A stretch of DNA of 64,000 nt, from the NCBI GenBank assembly GCA_965230565.1, contig CBDDLH010000016.1, forward strand, positions 1,612,001 through 1,676,000, in the 5' to 3' direction. This document shows positions 8,830-18,668 of this stretch, piece by piece. The stretch is from BCD1 sp965230565 (lineage in GTDB: Bacteria > Bacteroidota > Bacteroidia > Chitinophagales > Saprospiraceae). Below the pieces are notes generated by a model, which searched no databases, was not told the origin of the DNA, and was given only the letters and a program-made list of their open reading frames with translations. The first letter of the stretch is position 1, and each line of letters opens with the position of its first letter. The position numbers were made by a program, and so were the translations under genes.

Positions 8830-11259
8830 ATGAAAAAATTATTACTACTGTTTATCAGCCTGCTTTTATTTTCAGGCCTTCAGGCTCAGCTCACTCAAAC
8901 GGTGAGAGGAACTGTTGTTGACCAGGAATCGAAATACCCTTTATTTGGGGTCAATGCCATCATTAAAATGGAGGATGGATCCTTTCTGGGAACAGTTACT
9001 GACATTGACGGGAACTTTCAACTGGACGAAGTACCCGTAGGTAGAAGAACCGTTGAGATTACGTATATCGGCTACCAGGAGATCATTTTGGATAACGTCA
9101 TTGTAAGTTCCGGGAAGGAGGTAATCCTGAATATTGAGATGGAGGAATCAACGGCTATGCTGGAAGAAGTAGTTATTTACGCACAGCGCAACGGAGAGGT
9201 TCGAAATGAGATGGCAACGGTCAGCGCCCGCCAGTTCAGTGTGGCGGAAACGGATCGATATGCAGGAAGCCGGGGTGACCCGGGACGTATGGCTTCCAAC
9301 TTTGCAGGGGTTCAGGGAGCTGATGATTCCAGAAATGATATCATCGTTCGAGGCAACTCTCCTTCCGGAGTCCTGTGGCGTTTAGAAGGAGTGAATATTC
9401 CCAACCCAAATCACTTTGCCATTCCGGGGACAGGTGGAGGCCCGGTGACCATTTTGAACAATAAATTCTTGTCGAATTCGGACTTTTTCACAGGAGCATT
9501 TCCCGCTGAGTTTGGAAACGGCATTGCCGGTGCTTTCGACCTGAAAATGAGAAATGGTAACAACCAGCAACATGAATTCAGCGGACAACTGGGATTCCTT
9601 GGAACAGAATTAATGGCAGAAGGACCATTGTCCAAAGAAAACAAAAGCTCTTACCTGGCCATGTACCGGTACTCCACACTCAAGTTATTTAGTTTTCTGG
9701 GTGTCCAGATCGGAACGGATGCCGTACCTCAATATCAGGACGGTGCCTTTAGAATAAATTTCCCCGGCAAAAATTCCAGCAACTTGGCCATTTGGGGAAT
9801 TGCAGGGCAAAGTGCAGTGGACGTACTGATCAGTGATCAGGAAGTTCCTCCTACGAACCCAGACCTTTTCAGTGACAATGACAGGGATCAGCACTTTGGC
9901 TCTTCGATGGGAATAGGTGGTATTACTTACACGAAGCCTTTCAATAAAAACACCTTCTTTAAAGGAAGTCTTTCATCATCTTTTCAAAGGGTAACTGCCG
10001 ACCATGATTTCATTTTCAGACGAGTTGTGGATGGAGCTTTTGTTTATGATTCCCTTCCTCCCCACATGAGTTATGCTTATACGGAAATCAAGTATTCCCT
10101 GAATGCTTTTATCAACAAAAAGATCAGCGCCAGAAGCACCTTAAAATTCGGTATCAATGCGGATATGATAGACTACGAATATGTGGATAGCATCCGCCAC
10201 ATCATACTAACTCCCGATGGGGAAAGAGATCTCGAACCCTTCTGGACGTATCGCTGGAATGCCAGCGGAAACACCTTTTTGTTCCAGCCGTTTATTCACT
10301 GGAAATACAGGTTCAACGAAAAATTCCTGATAACTGCCGGAGTGACCAGCCTATGGTATACCTTTAATGATAACAGTTTTTCTCCCTTTGAACCCAGACT
10401 TGGGTTGTCCTATGCCCTTCCTAGAGGACAAAAACTCAGCTTTGGATATGGTCTGCATTCCCAGAATCATTCCGGTTATATTTACCATTATTCCAATGAA
10501 GCTGAAGGAGATGATCCACTGGAATATAATCTCGATATGGGCTTGACCAAGAGTCATCATTTTGTTTTATCCTATGACCTTCCTTTGGGTAGTAATATGC
10601 GGGTTAAAGCGGAAACATATTATCAATACCTTTACGACATTCCTGTAGAGGTACAAAAGAGTTCTTTCTCTTTGGTCAATTCAGGTTCTGGGTTTAGTAG
10701 ATTTTTCCCTAATCCACTCGTCAATGAGGGAACCGGAAGGAATTATGGTGTTGAATTAACGGTCGAAAGGTTCTTTGCCGACAGCTATTACTTCCTGTTC
10801 ACAGGATCCGTTTTTGACTCCAAATACAGAGGTAGTGACGGGGTATTGAGAAATACCTCATTTAATGGTCATTTTGCCTTTAACGGCTTGTTTGCCAAGG
10901 AATTTACATTCAACCAGAACAGCAGGCTTAACGCAGGAGGAAAAGTCACCTATGCCGGCGGAAGATGGTATGGTCCGGCTGATGTTGAAGCCTCCAACGA
11001 GAATTCTGAAATCATTTACGAAAGTGAAACGCTTAACACCTTGCAGTTTGATCCTTATTTCAGGGTTGACGTCAAAATTAATTATCTTTGGAACAGGCCG
11101 AAAGTCACCCATGAATTTGCCATTGATTTTGTAAATGTTTTTAATATCAAAAACATTTTAACGCTTTCATGGGCACCGGATCACCCTAGTGGCAATCCGA
11201 TTCAACAGAAATACCAACTGGGCTTTTTGCCTATATTTTATTACAAGCTTGACTTTTAG
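8830..11259 (+). CDS. TonB-dependent outer-membrane receptor with CarboxypepD_reg domain
   Basis: An 809-residue protein: signal peptide to about residue 19 (GLQAQ), then a CarboxypepD_reg-like domain at about 24-105 (VRGTVVDQESKYPLFGVNAI, TDIDGNFQLDEVPVG). A plug domain with NDIIVRGNSPSGVLWRLEG follows at about 140-250, then a beta-barrel ending in Phe as expected for insertion by BamA. The order fits the family, though no SusD partner is adjacent, so it is not a classic polysaccharide-utilisation pair. The substrate is unknown. The rhomboid gene starts 15 nt after its stop, suggesting one transcript. Confidence 0.9.
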   Translation: MKKLLLLFISLLLFSGLQAQLTQTVRGTVVDQESKYPLFGVNAIIKMEDGSFLGTVTDIDGNFQLDEVPVGRRTVEITYIGYQEIILDNVIVSSGKEVILNIEMEESTAMLEEVVIYAQRNGEVRNEMATVSARQFSVAETDRYAGSRGDPGRMASNFAGVQGADDSRNDIIVRGNSPSGVLWRLEGVNIPNPNHFAIPGTGGGPVTILNNKFLSNSDFFTGAFPAEFGNGIAGAFDLKMRNGNNQQHEFSGQLGFLGTELMAEGPLSKENKSSYLAMYRYSTLKLFSFLGVQIGTDAVPQYQDGAFRINFPGKNSSNLAIWGIAGQSAVDVLISDQEVPPTNPDLFSDNDRDQHFGSSMGIGGITYTKPFNKNTFFKGSLSSSFQRVTADHDFIFRRVVDGAFVYDSLPPHMSYAYTEIKYSLNAFINKKISARSTLKFGINADMIDYEYVDSIRHIILTPDGERDLEPFWTYRWNASGNTFLFQPFIHWKYRFNEKFLITAGVTSLWYTFNDNSFSPFEPRLGLSYALPRGQKLSFGYGLHSQNHSGYIYHYSNEAEGDDPLEYNLDMGLTKSHHFVLSYDLPLGSNMRVKAETYYQYLYDIPVEVQKSSFSLVNSGSGFSRFFPNPLVNEGTGRNYGVELTVERFFADSYYFLFTGSVFDSKYRGSDGVLRNTSFNGHFAFNGLFAKEFTFNQNSRLNAGGKVTYAGGRWYGPADVEASNENSEIIYESETLNTLQFDPYFRVDVKINYLWNRPKVTHEFAIDFVNVFNIKNILTLSWAPDHPSGNPIQQKYQLGFLPIFYYKLDF

Positions 11260-11274
11260 AAACAAGTAACAAAT

Positions 11275-12108
11275 ATGGAAAGTGTTCTTGGTGGTATTCT
11301 TGCTTTTTTCATTGTCTTGTTTACCTACAAAGGATTCAGGGACAGGGAATTCTATGACCGGTACCTCTTTGATGTAACAAGCATTCTGAAAGACAGGGAA
11401 TACCACCGGCTTTTTTCATCGGCCTTTCTGCACGGATCCTGGTTTCATTTGGGATTTAACCTTATAGCACTTTTGTCCTTTAGCGGAGCCATCGAAGTTT
11501 ATTTCGGCTGGTGGCAATATCTGGTGCTCTTTTTTGGTTCGGTTTTGTTTGGAGATTTATTAGCGCTCTATTTCCATCGCAATCACGATTATCGGGCAGT
11601 AGGAGCATCAGGTGGGGTTTCCGGTCTGGTCATGGCTTTTGTGATTGCTTCTCCAAATAGTGAGATTTCATTTATTTTTCTGCCTATTGGCATACGTAGC
11701 TGGATCTTCGGTCTGGCCTATGTGATCATAACCATCATTGCCATAAAAAGAAGCAATGACAACATCGGCCATGAAGCACACCTTGGAGGTGCTATTGGAG
11801 GCGTATTACTCGCGCTGGCTTTTGAGCCGTCCCTGATCACCGAAAGGGCCTGGCTGATTGCCGCCATTTTGGTTCCATCCGTAATATTTCTCTGGCTCAA
11901 TATTTCCAATCCCGCATTCTTCCTGATTTCCGACAACTGGAGTCTTCCAAAACGAAAGCCAAAATCTCCGCTCAAAATCAGCCATAAAAAGAAAAAAATA
12001 AGCAAAGAAGAAGAGCTTGATCTATTACTCAAAAAGATCAAAAAGAAAGGCATTGGAAGCCTTACTCAAAAAGAAAAAGATCGCCTGGAGGAACTTTCAA
12101 AGGAGTGA
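11275..12108 (+). CDS. Rhomboid family intramembrane serine protease
   Basis: A 277-residue protein with about six membrane helices. The likely nucleophile is Ser112 in VGASGGVSG, paired with His169 in HEAHLGGAIGG. His58 and Asn62 in WFHLGFN match the oxyanion-side residues. After the last helix the protein carries an unusually basic tail (about 215-277) rich in Lys and Glu, probably cytosolic. Rhomboids cut helices in the membrane; the substrate is not evident. The start ATG lies 15 nt after the TonB receptor stop. Confidence 0.88.
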   Translation: MESVLGGILAFFIVLFTYKGFRDREFYDRYLFDVTSILKDREYHRLFSSAFLHGSWFHLGFNLIALLSFSGAIEVYFGWWQYLVLFFGSVLFGDLLALYFHRNHDYRAVGASGGVSGLVMAFVIASPNSEISFIFLPIGIRSWIFGLAYVIITIIAIKRSNDNIGHEAHLGGAIGGVLLALAFEPSLITERAWLIAAILVPSVIFLWLNISNPAFFLISDNWSLPKRKPKSPLKISHKKKKISKEEELDLLLKKIKKKGIGSLTQKEKDRLEELSKE

Positions 12109-12163
12109 TTTAACAATAGTTACTAATCATACAGAAAAAAATTGCCCACTTAAAACAAACCTT

Positions 12164-13030
12164 ATGAAAAAGCTCTTATTCTTTCTCTTGACTTTCATTC
12201 CTTTGATTAGTCTTTCGCAAGAACAGTTTCCAGTCTTTTCGGGAGATAATTATTGGGAGATTCGGCATTCCGATATTTTTGGCCCACCTTTTTTTATGAC
12301 AATTAAAATATCTGGTGATTCTATGATTAATGAGCAATCCTATAAAATGATTTGGTGGGAGGATGAATCTACTCTTCTGGGCTTTGGTTTTGATGAAAAT
12401 AAAAAAACCTATTTCAGACCTGCAGGTTGGGAACAGACAGATGATATTGTTCTGTATGATTTCAATTTGGACATTGGTGATACTTTTGCCTTACCAGTCA
12501 TATTAAGTGGCTCCCCTTTTTGGGAGATTAATTTTGAAGAATCAATTGTTGAAGCTATTGATTCCACTGAACTCAATGATGGTTCTCTTCGAAAAAGATA
12601 TCATTTTAGCTTTGATAATATTTTTGACACATGCCACGGTTACGGAGAATGGACATTTATCGATGGCATAGGCAGCAATATTCATCCAGCCTACGTATTG
12701 TTTTATTGCTTCGAATTTGGCCTTGAACTAGATTGTTTTTCCTATCAAAGTCAGGAGTTACATGGCAATTGTTTATATTCTTCAACATTTGAAACATCTT
12801 TAAGTCCAATTGAAATTTTTCCAAATCCAGTCTCAGATGAATTATACGTTAAAGATCTAAAAAATGAAATTCTGTCTTTGAAACTATTTGATATTAATGG
12901 CCATCAAGTTTTATTGGAAAAGAATGGCGACTACATGAATTTAAGTGATTTGCCTGATGGGATTTATTTCCTTAAAGTCCAGTTAAATGACGGTTCCTTT
13001 GATATAAAAAAAATAATGAAGTGTAATTAG
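12164..13030 (+). CDS. Secreted protein with type IX (type A) sorting domain
   Basis: The start at 12164 gives a signal peptide (MKKLLFFLLTFIPLISLSQ); a longer upstream frame overlapping the rhomboid gene has no such feature. The 288-residue protein has a central part of no recognised family, rich in aromatic residues. A C-terminal type A sorting domain begins near residue 214 at LSPIEIFPNPVSDELYV and continues through LFDINGHQVLL to LPDGIYFLKVQLNDGSFDIKK. It should be exported by Sec, carried across the outer membrane by the type IX machinery and cut near the sorting domain. No function beyond secretion can be assigned. Confidence 0.8.
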   Translation: MKKLLFFLLTFIPLISLSQEQFPVFSGDNYWEIRHSDIFGPPFFMTIKISGDSMINEQSYKMIWWEDESTLLGFGFDENKKTYFRPAGWEQTDDIVLYDFNLDIGDTFALPVILSGSPFWEINFEESIVEAIDSTELNDGSLRKRYHFSFDNIFDTCHGYGEWTFIDGIGSNIHPAYVLFYCFEFGLELDCFSYQSQELHGNCLYSSTFETSLSPIEIFPNPVSDELYVKDLKNEILSLKLFDINGHQVLLEKNGDYMNLSDLPDGIYFLKVQLNDGSFDIKKIMKCN

Positions 13031-13150
13031 ATCTTTCACCGTTAAAAACCCAAGAAAAGAAAAAATCCTTTTCTCAAACTTAGCTCCAGGCTGAATTTAA
13101 AAGTCGTGTAGCCTTAAAACAAGAGTAACAACTATGCAACGCACCCTAGT

Positions 13151-13867
13151 CTATTTACTTATCAACAAATAACCTAATTTTATATTCCCAAACAAGGCCA
13201 TATTAGCCTCTGACTTTTCATACTCATCAGAAAAGGGGAAGAAAAAAGAATCGGTTTCCCCACTACCAGCCCCTTGTCCAAATCCAGAAAACATGGCATT
13301 GAAACTTTCTCCCATTCCAAAGATGTCTCCCATTCCGCCGTAATTAGTTGAGACTTGTTCTTTTACATTCGAATAATCAACTGATTTTCGCGCAATTCCG
13401 GCTCCAAGGTTCCATTCCAGGACAAACCTGTTTGAAAAAAACCGTTGTCCTCCCAAATGCAAACCGACTGTATTGATTACACTTTTTATATTAGCCTTTT
13501 GGTAATTCACTTCTCCTCCGGAAGAAGAAGAATAGGAACCGTTAGATTTCGAATATTGCTCTGTTCGATGTCCAAATTCGAGACCCCAGAAATTTCGGAA
13601 TTTCTTCTCTTTGTTGAAATAATATCTTACCTGTGTGCCAACTTTAAAGGCCTTGCCATTATAACCATCAGCCTCACCGCGATTGACAGGTATATTGATT
13701 TCTCCTAAAATCCCTACACAATCGTTAGGTTGAATTTCAAACCCAACAGGTAGCATAATTTTTGTGGCAGTCACCCCGGGCAGGGTTTTTACGGTAAGCA
13801 GGGTATTAAATTGTGCACTCAGAACCAATGGTAGAAAACACAAAAAAAGAATGATAGACTTTTTCAT
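13151..13867 (-). CDS. Predicted outer-membrane beta-barrel-like protein
   Basis: A 238-residue protein with signal peptide MKKSIILFLCFLPLVLSAQ. The mature part has alternating hydrophobic/polar stretches (FKVGTQVRYYFNK, FWGLEFGHRTEQY, SVINTVGLHLGGQRFF, VLEWNLGAGIARKS) typical of a small beta-barrel, similar in style to DUF3575. There is a Ser/Gly-rich loop and an acidic, Gly/Phe-rich stretch before the C-terminus. It converges on the type IX cargo gene across about 120 nt containing only weak hairpins. Role unknown; envelope location inferred from signal peptide and strand pattern. Confidence 0.6.
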   Translation of the reverse strand: MKKSIILFLCFLPLVLSAQFNTLLTVKTLPGVTATKIMLPVGFEIQPNDCVGILGEINIPVNRGEADGYNGKAFKVGTQVRYYFNKEKKFRNFWGLEFGHRTEQYSKSNGSYSSSSGGEVNYQKANIKSVINTVGLHLGGQRFFSNRFVLEWNLGAGIARKSVDYSNVKEQVSTNYGGMGDIFGMGESFNAMFSGFGQGAGSGETDSFFFPFSDEYEKSEANMALFGNIKLGYLLISK

Positions 13868-14170
13868 TTTTCCAAAATTTTATGGCAAAAAGTCTATGGT
13901 CAAATGTGTTCAGATTTATTCAATGGTAAGTTACTGAAAATTAAATATACTTACAAGAAAGTCTATCGATAACTTAGTTCGGCTTAAGCCATTTTTTCAA
14001 TTGCTTTTATGTAAAATTTGAACTCGCCAAATTCATTAGGCTCGTCACACCGAATGAGTTCGGTGGATAGGGTTTATTAAAAAAATTGGAATAGAAAAAA
14101 TCCCCCTACTCTATCGCTCCGAATCTTATTTTTGTAAATTCGCCTCTATCCGCAAACCTAAAATTTCAGG
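13868..14170. other. Intergenic region with a small hairpin and a -7 box
   Basis: No gene was seen in these 303 nt between divergent genes. A perfect 7-bp hairpin with TGAG loop (CACCGAA/TTCGGTG) lies at 14048-14065. TATTTTTG at 14127-14134 matches the Bacteroidota -7 element, 37 nt before the plsC ATG, and is the likely plsC promoter. Confidence 0.4.
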
Positions 14171-14911
14171 ATGAAAAAAATCCTCTCTTACATACTCACC
14201 CCTCTACACCTGATCGTCTTCGGGTTAGTTCTCGTTATTTTTCATGCTATTCAATGGCTGGCTTTAAACCTTGGTGGTTACCACGCCCACAAAAAATCCG
14301 TAAAATGGCTCAACTTCTGTTTGATCCAAAGTCTTAAAATTTTAGGCAATACCTGCAAGTTCATTCATCCTCATAAAATTCCGGAAGGCAAACCCCTGAT
14401 CATCGTTTCCAACCATCAAAGCCTGTACGACATTCCGCCAATCATCTATCATCTCGACAAGCACCATATCAAATTTGTTTCCAAAAAAGAGCTGGCTAAA
14501 GGCATTCCAAGTATTTCATTTAATCTTCGCCATGGAGGTTCTGTACTCATTGACCGGAAAGACCCAAGCCAGGCACTTCCAGCCATGAAAGGCTTTGCGG
14601 AATACCTGGAGCAAAACAATTATGCCGGCGTAATCTACCCGGAAGGAACCCGAAGCAGGGATGGTGTCCCTAAACGTTTTTCACCAAAAGGATTAAAAAC
14701 CCTTGTCGAGCATATGCCTTCGGCCTATATCATTCCCATCACGATCAATAACGCCTGGAAAATCAATGAACACGGTATGTTCCCTATGAATGTCGGAATC
14801 AAAGCCACCTGGTTGGTACATGAAGCATTTCCTGTGGCAGGAATGGAATTTGAGGATATTTTCGAAAGGGTGGAAAAGACTATTAAAGGTGCGGTAATCA
14901 CCAAAAACTAA
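14171..14911 (+). CDS. plsC: 1-acyl-sn-glycerol-3-phosphate acyltransferase
   Basis: A 246-residue acyltransferase of the PlsC family, making phosphatidic acid from lysophosphatidic acid at the inner membrane. A hydrophobic anchor covers about residues 8-35. The HX4D motif is His82 to Asp87 (NHQSLYD), and the acceptor-binding motif is YPEGTRSRDG with Glu158-Gly159-Thr160. FVSKKELAKGIP and GGSVLIDRK match the remaining family blocks. Length is normal. It is alone on the plus strand, with a -7 box upstream, and converges on typA. Confidence 0.88.
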   Translation: MKKILSYILTPLHLIVFGLVLVIFHAIQWLALNLGGYHAHKKSVKWLNFCLIQSLKILGNTCKFIHPHKIPEGKPLIIVSNHQSLYDIPPIIYHLDKHHIKFVSKKELAKGIPSISFNLRHGGSVLIDRKDPSQALPAMKGFAEYLEQNNYAGVIYPEGTRSRDGVPKRFSPKGLKTLVEHMPSAYIIPITINNAWKINEHGMFPMNVGIKATWLVHEAFPVAGMEFEDIFERVEKTIKGAVITKN

Positions 14912-14942
14912 AAAGGGTTTCCCCCGAACCGGAAGAAACCCT
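14902..14942 (-). terminator. Terminator for typA (minus strand)
   Basis: AGGGTTTC (14914-14921) pairs with GAAACCCT (14935-14942). Read on the minus strand the stem is followed by TTTTAGTTTTT, giving a plausible intrinsic terminator 23 nt after the typA stop. Confidence 0.65.
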
Positions 14943-14964
14943 GAAAAATAGTTGTTATTATATT

Positions 14965-16780
14965 TTATTCCGCTGAAAGTGCGGCATTTCTGGCACGTTT
15001 GCGGTCGTGTTCTTTCAAAAGGATCTTACGCAACCTCAGTGACTCCGGAGTCACCTCTACATATTCATCCGCCTGAATATATTCCAGCGCTTCCTCGAGG
15101 GTAAAACGTTTAGGCGGAACAAGTTTCATCTTATCATCCGCTCCTGAAGAACGCATATTGGTCAGCTTTTTGGTTTTCGTTACATTGATCACCAAATCTC
15201 CCGGACGGCTGTTCTCGCCGATCACCTGACCTTCGTAGATCTCTTCGTTGGCACCAATAAAGAATTTACCGCGCTCCTGAAGGTTGTTGATAGAATACGG
15301 GATGGATTTTCCTTGTTCCATACTGATAAGTGAACCGTTTATCCTTCCCGGAATTTCTCCTTTGTATGGTTCAAAATCCTTGAACCTGTGAGTCATAATA
15401 GCTTCACCTGCCGTAGCTGTCAGCATTTGGCTACGCATTCCGATAATTCCTCTGGAAGGAATCTCAAACTTCAAGATCACCCGGTCGCTCTTTAGGCTCC
15501 ATCGATAGCATCACCCCTTTTCTACTGGTTACCATTTCAATGGCTTTCCCGGAAACACTATCCGGCAAATCAATGGTCAACTCCTCAACAGGTTCGTGTT
15601 TTACCCCATTGATTTCTTTTATGATAACCTGCGGTTGTCCTATCTGCACTTCATATCCTTCACGACGCATGGTTTCGATCAATACAGCCAAGTGCAAAAC
15701 TCCTCTTCCGAAAACACGGAAGGCATCTGCTGAAGGCGTTGTTTCAACCCTCAAGGCAAGATTTTTCTCCAATTCCTTTTTCAGACGTTCCCTAACGTGA
15801 CGGGAAGTAACATATTTGCCTTCCTTACCAAAAAACGGCGAGTCATTGATCGTAAAGATCATACTCATAGTAGGCTCGTCGATAGCAATGGAAGGCAGCG
15901 GCTCCGGATTTTCTGCATCGGCGAAGGTATCTCCGATCTCGAATTCATCGATTCCGAAAATTCCACAAATATCCCCGGCCTGTACTTCCTCTACTTCAGC
16001 ACGCTGGAATCCTTCAAAAACGAACAGCCCCCGGATTTTTCCTTTATGGATTCCTCCGTCCTTTTTTACCAAAGCAATCTGCTGCCCTTGCTTGAGGCTC
16101 CCCCTGTGAAGACGCCCCACCGCAATTCTTCCGATATAGGAAGAGTAATCCAAACTGGTTACCAACATTTGAGAAGTACCTTCTTCCACCTTTGGTGCAG
16201 GAATATGTTCAATGATCGCATCGAGCAGTGGATAAATGTTATCATTCTGGTCCTGCCAGTCTGTGTTCATCCAGCCAAATTTGGCAGAGCCGAACAAGGT
16301 TGGGAAATCCAGCTGATCCTCTGTTGCGTCGAGGTTGGCCATCAAATCAAATACAGAATCCTGGACCTCATCCGGGGTACAGTTAAGCTTATCTACCTTA
16401 TTGACCACTACAATGGGTTTGAGCCCCAGCTCCAAGGCTTTTTGCAGAACAAACCTGGTTTGGGGCATTGGCCCTTCAAAGGCATCGACCAATAGTAGTA
16501 CACCATCAGCCATATTCAATACTCTTTCTACCTCTCCTCCAAAATCGCTGTGACCGGGAGTATCAATGATATTGATCTTAACGTCCTTATAGGTAATAGA
16601 GACATTTTTAGCCAGGATGGTGATTCCCCTCTCCCTTTCCAGGTCATTGCTGTCCATGATAAGTTCTCCGGGGTTTTCATGATCCTGGAACAATTTGCCG
16701 GCCAGGAGCATTTTGTCAACCAGGGTGGTTTTCCCGTGGTCAACGTGTGCGATAATCGCAATATTTCTGAGTTGTGTCAT
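14965..16780 (-). CDS. typA: Ribosome-binding GTPase TypA/BipA, with a single-base frameshift
   Basis: Starting at 16780 (MTQLRNIAIIAHVDHGKTTL) the frame shows the GTPase P-loop AHVDHGKTT, switch ERERGITI, DTPGHSDFG and NKVD, as in TypA/BipA, a ribosome-associated translational GTPase. The frame breaks near 15484-15490: the first part ends after MLSMEPK, and another frame continues VILKFEIPSRGIIGMRSQML to the normal C-terminus. Removing one base from AAAGAGCGAC restores K-G-D-R-V or K-S-D-R-V, the family's usual residues, and a 604-residue protein of normal length. Two adjacent reading frames can therefore be read as one broken gene. A sequence error is likely, though a real mutation is not excluded. 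A terminator follows and a -7 box precedes the gene. Confidence 0.9.
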
Positions 16781-16801
16781 GCAGTTTTTAATTTGAAGGC
16801 G

Positions 16802-16809
16802 CAAAGGTA
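16802..16809 (-). promoter_or_regulatory. -7 box for typA
   Basis: On the minus strand this reads TACCTTTG, matching TAnnTTTG, 21 nt upstream of the typA ATG. No matching -33 element was identified. The remainder of 16810-17109 shows only short AT-rich direct repeats. Confidence 0.5.
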
Positions 16810-17109
16810 GGTATTTATTGAATGTAAAATGTAAAATGAAGAATTTAAAATTAAAACTAGATGTTTGCTAAACTTCAAAGCAACGATCCTAATAAAACCC
16901 AAAACTTATGTTTCAATTCAAAAGGGAAGGATGGAAATCTGGAAAGATGTAAGACTTTTTTGGAGATTTCCTCCTGATATGACCAAGTAAAGGTTCTCTG
17001 AAGGACTTCCTATTTCCAATCTTCCATATTTGCCTGATGGAATGTTGGGACCACTTAAAACATCCTTATACTCAATATTTTAAAATCAACCCATATTTCA
17101 AACCCTTTC

Positions 17110-17148
17110 AAAAAAAATCCTCTCCCGACATTCATGACGAGAGAGGAT
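17110..17148 (-). terminator. Terminator after the small secreted protein gene
   Basis: ATCCTCTCCCG (17117-17127) pairs with CGAGAGAGGAT (17138-17148) with one mismatch that becomes a G-U pair on the minus-strand RNA. On that strand a run of T follows, giving a classic intrinsic terminator 28 nt after the gene's stop. Confidence 0.75.
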
Positions 17149-17175
17149 AAAAATATGATTAGCAATTTCTTAAGA

Positions 17176-17628
17176 TTATAACGATTCAGGTTCATCATCG
17201 CCATTCGGCGTTAGAACTAATACATTCTCCGGCACAAAAACTGTAACAGAGACTTTTTCCGAAAGCAGTGCATTGCCCACTTCGTATTGCTTCCTCAATT
17301 CAGGACCGTAAATCACATAAACACCATCGTCAATCTGGAACTTAAGATTATACTTTCCAGCTTGAACAAGTGACTTTAATGTGGTTTCGGTACCGTTTTC
17401 AAGAGCAATATTCATTTGGATACGCACGGTGCTTTTGGACCAGGTTTGCACGGTAACAGGTTCTCCCAAATCAAGGGAAACGACATCGTTCCCATAGAGG
17501 TTGAACGACTTAACGAGCACCTTCTCAGCCATAACATTCTGGTTTCCTTGCTGGCCAAAACTAAGTATGGTTAGGGGCAGGAGGAGGAATGTCAAGGCAA
17601 TTCTAAAAAAATGTGTAGAGTTATTCAT
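17176..17628 (-). CDS. Small secreted protein of unknown function
   Basis: A 150-residue protein. The signal segment (THFFRIALTFLLLPLTILSFGQ) ends in a likely SPI site. The mature part is a compact beta-rich sequence (VVSLDLGEPVTVQTWSKSTV, VRIQMNIALENG, KVSVTVFVPENVLVLTPNG), similar in pattern to DUF4097/DUF2807-like beta-solenoid repeats, but too short to name a family with confidence. Its own terminator follows. kdsA starts well upstream on the same strand and is probably independent. No function is assigned. Confidence 0.6.
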   Translation of the reverse strand: MNNSTHFFRIALTFLLLPLTILSFGQQGNQNVMAEKVLVKSFNLYGNDVVSLDLGEPVTVQTWSKSTVRIQMNIALENGTETTLKSLVQAGKYNLKFQIDDGVYVIYGPELRKQYEVGNALLSEKVSVTVFVPENVLVLTPNGDDEPESL

Positions 17629-17754
17629 AAGCAGCCTCCTTTAATTAACAATGGTAATAATTTAAGGTTTTTTTCCCGTAATGTCAATGTTTAGACTAAT
17701 TCCGGGGAAATGAGTTTAATCAAGTCTATTTTGAAAACAGTAGTTGCATGTTCT

Positions 17755-18573
17755 TTAAAAGCTTCTGATCGTACGGTGTATTTTCACTAATTTCAGCAGT
17801 AAATCTTCTAATCGATCAAGTGGCAACATGTTGGCCCCGTCAGATTTTGCCTCGGCCGGCCTTGGATGTGTTTCTATAAAGATGCCATCAGCACCCGAAA
17901 CGATGCCTGCCTTTGCAATTAATTCTATCATTTCCGGTTGTCCGCCCGTTACTCCACTCGACTGATTGGGTTTTTGTAAAGAATGTGTACAATCGAGGAC
18001 TACTTTTGCATCGAACTCTTTCATCTGAGGAATGCCCCGGTAATCGACGATCATATCCTGGTAACCGAAATTATTTCCTCTTTCCGTGAGCCATACCTGA
18101 TCATTACCTGATTGTACAACTTTGTCTCGGGCAAACTTCATCGCTGCCGGACTGAGGAACTGACCTTTTTTTACATTTACCACCTTTCCGGTCTCCGCTG
18201 CCGCAACCAAAAGATCTGTTTGTCTGCACAAAAAGGCCGGAATCTGTAATACGTCCACGTATGCTGCTGCCATCGCTGCTTCCTGAGCCGAATGAATATC
18301 CGTGGTAACGGGAATCTGGAAATGATCACCAATTTTACGGATAATCTCCAGGGCTTTTTGATCTCCGATTCCCGTGAATGAATCCAGCCGGGAACGATTG
18401 GCTTTGCGGTAAGAACCTTTAAATATGTAGGGAATTTGAAGCTCGTCGGTGATTTTGATAACAGCCTCCGCTATTTCAAAAGCCATTTCCTCTCCTTCGA
18501 TCGCACAAGGGCCGGCAATCAAAAAGAAGTTTCCGCTATCTGTATGTTTAAGATTGTGTAAAGTTTTGCTCAT
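17755..18573 (-). CDS. kdsA: 3-deoxy-8-phosphooctulonate synthase
   Basis: A 272-residue enzyme condensing arabinose 5-phosphate with phosphoenolpyruvate to Kdo 8-phosphate, the first committed step of Kdo synthesis. Family landmarks are present in order: FFLIAGPCAIEGEE at about 17-30, FKGSYRKANRSRLDSFTG at about 51-68, PVTTDIHSAQEA, IPAFLCRQTDLLVAAA and VNVKKGQFLSP, then DCTHSLQKPNQ near 190. The residues that contact phosphoenolpyruvate and substrate are intact. It lies about 2 kb downstream of rfaE1 and waaA on the same strand, giving a lipopolysaccharide core theme. Confidence 0.93.
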   Translation of the reverse strand: MSKTLHNLKHTDSGNFFLIAGPCAIEGEEMAFEIAEAVIKITDELQIPYIFKGSYRKANRSRLDSFTGIGDQKALEIIRKIGDHFQIPVTTDIHSAQEAAMAAAYVDVLQIPAFLCRQTDLLVAAAETGKVVNVKKGQFLSPAAMKFARDKVVQSGNDQVWLTERGNNFGYQDMIVDYRGIPQMKEFDAKVVLDCTHSLQKPNQSSGVTGGQPEMIELIAKAGIVSGADGIFIETHPRPAEAKSDGANMLPLDRLEDLLLKLVKIHRTIRSF

Positions 18574-18607
18574 ACCATATTAATGTAAAATACCGGGGAT
18601 TAGTTGC

Positions 18608-18640
18608 AAAAAAAAGCGGAACCTGGATATCAGGTTCCGC
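18608..18640 (-). terminator. Terminator of the beta-barrel gene
   Basis: GCGGAACCTG and CAGGTTCCGC form a perfect 10-bp stem with a 5-nt loop at 18616-18640. On the minus strand the stem is followed by eight T. It separates the upstream beta-barrel gene from kdsA. Confidence 0.85.
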
Positions 18641-18668
18641 GGAAGATATATGATTTAGTATGAAAAAA

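Noticed and set aside
15464..15480. Programmed frameshift in typA
   Set aside because: No slippery heptamer or RF2-like stop context occurs at the junction, TypA is not known to be recoded, and similar single-base breaks occur in other genes of the window.
14171..16780. plsC and typA as one operon
   Set aside because: They are on opposite strands and converge, with a terminator between them.
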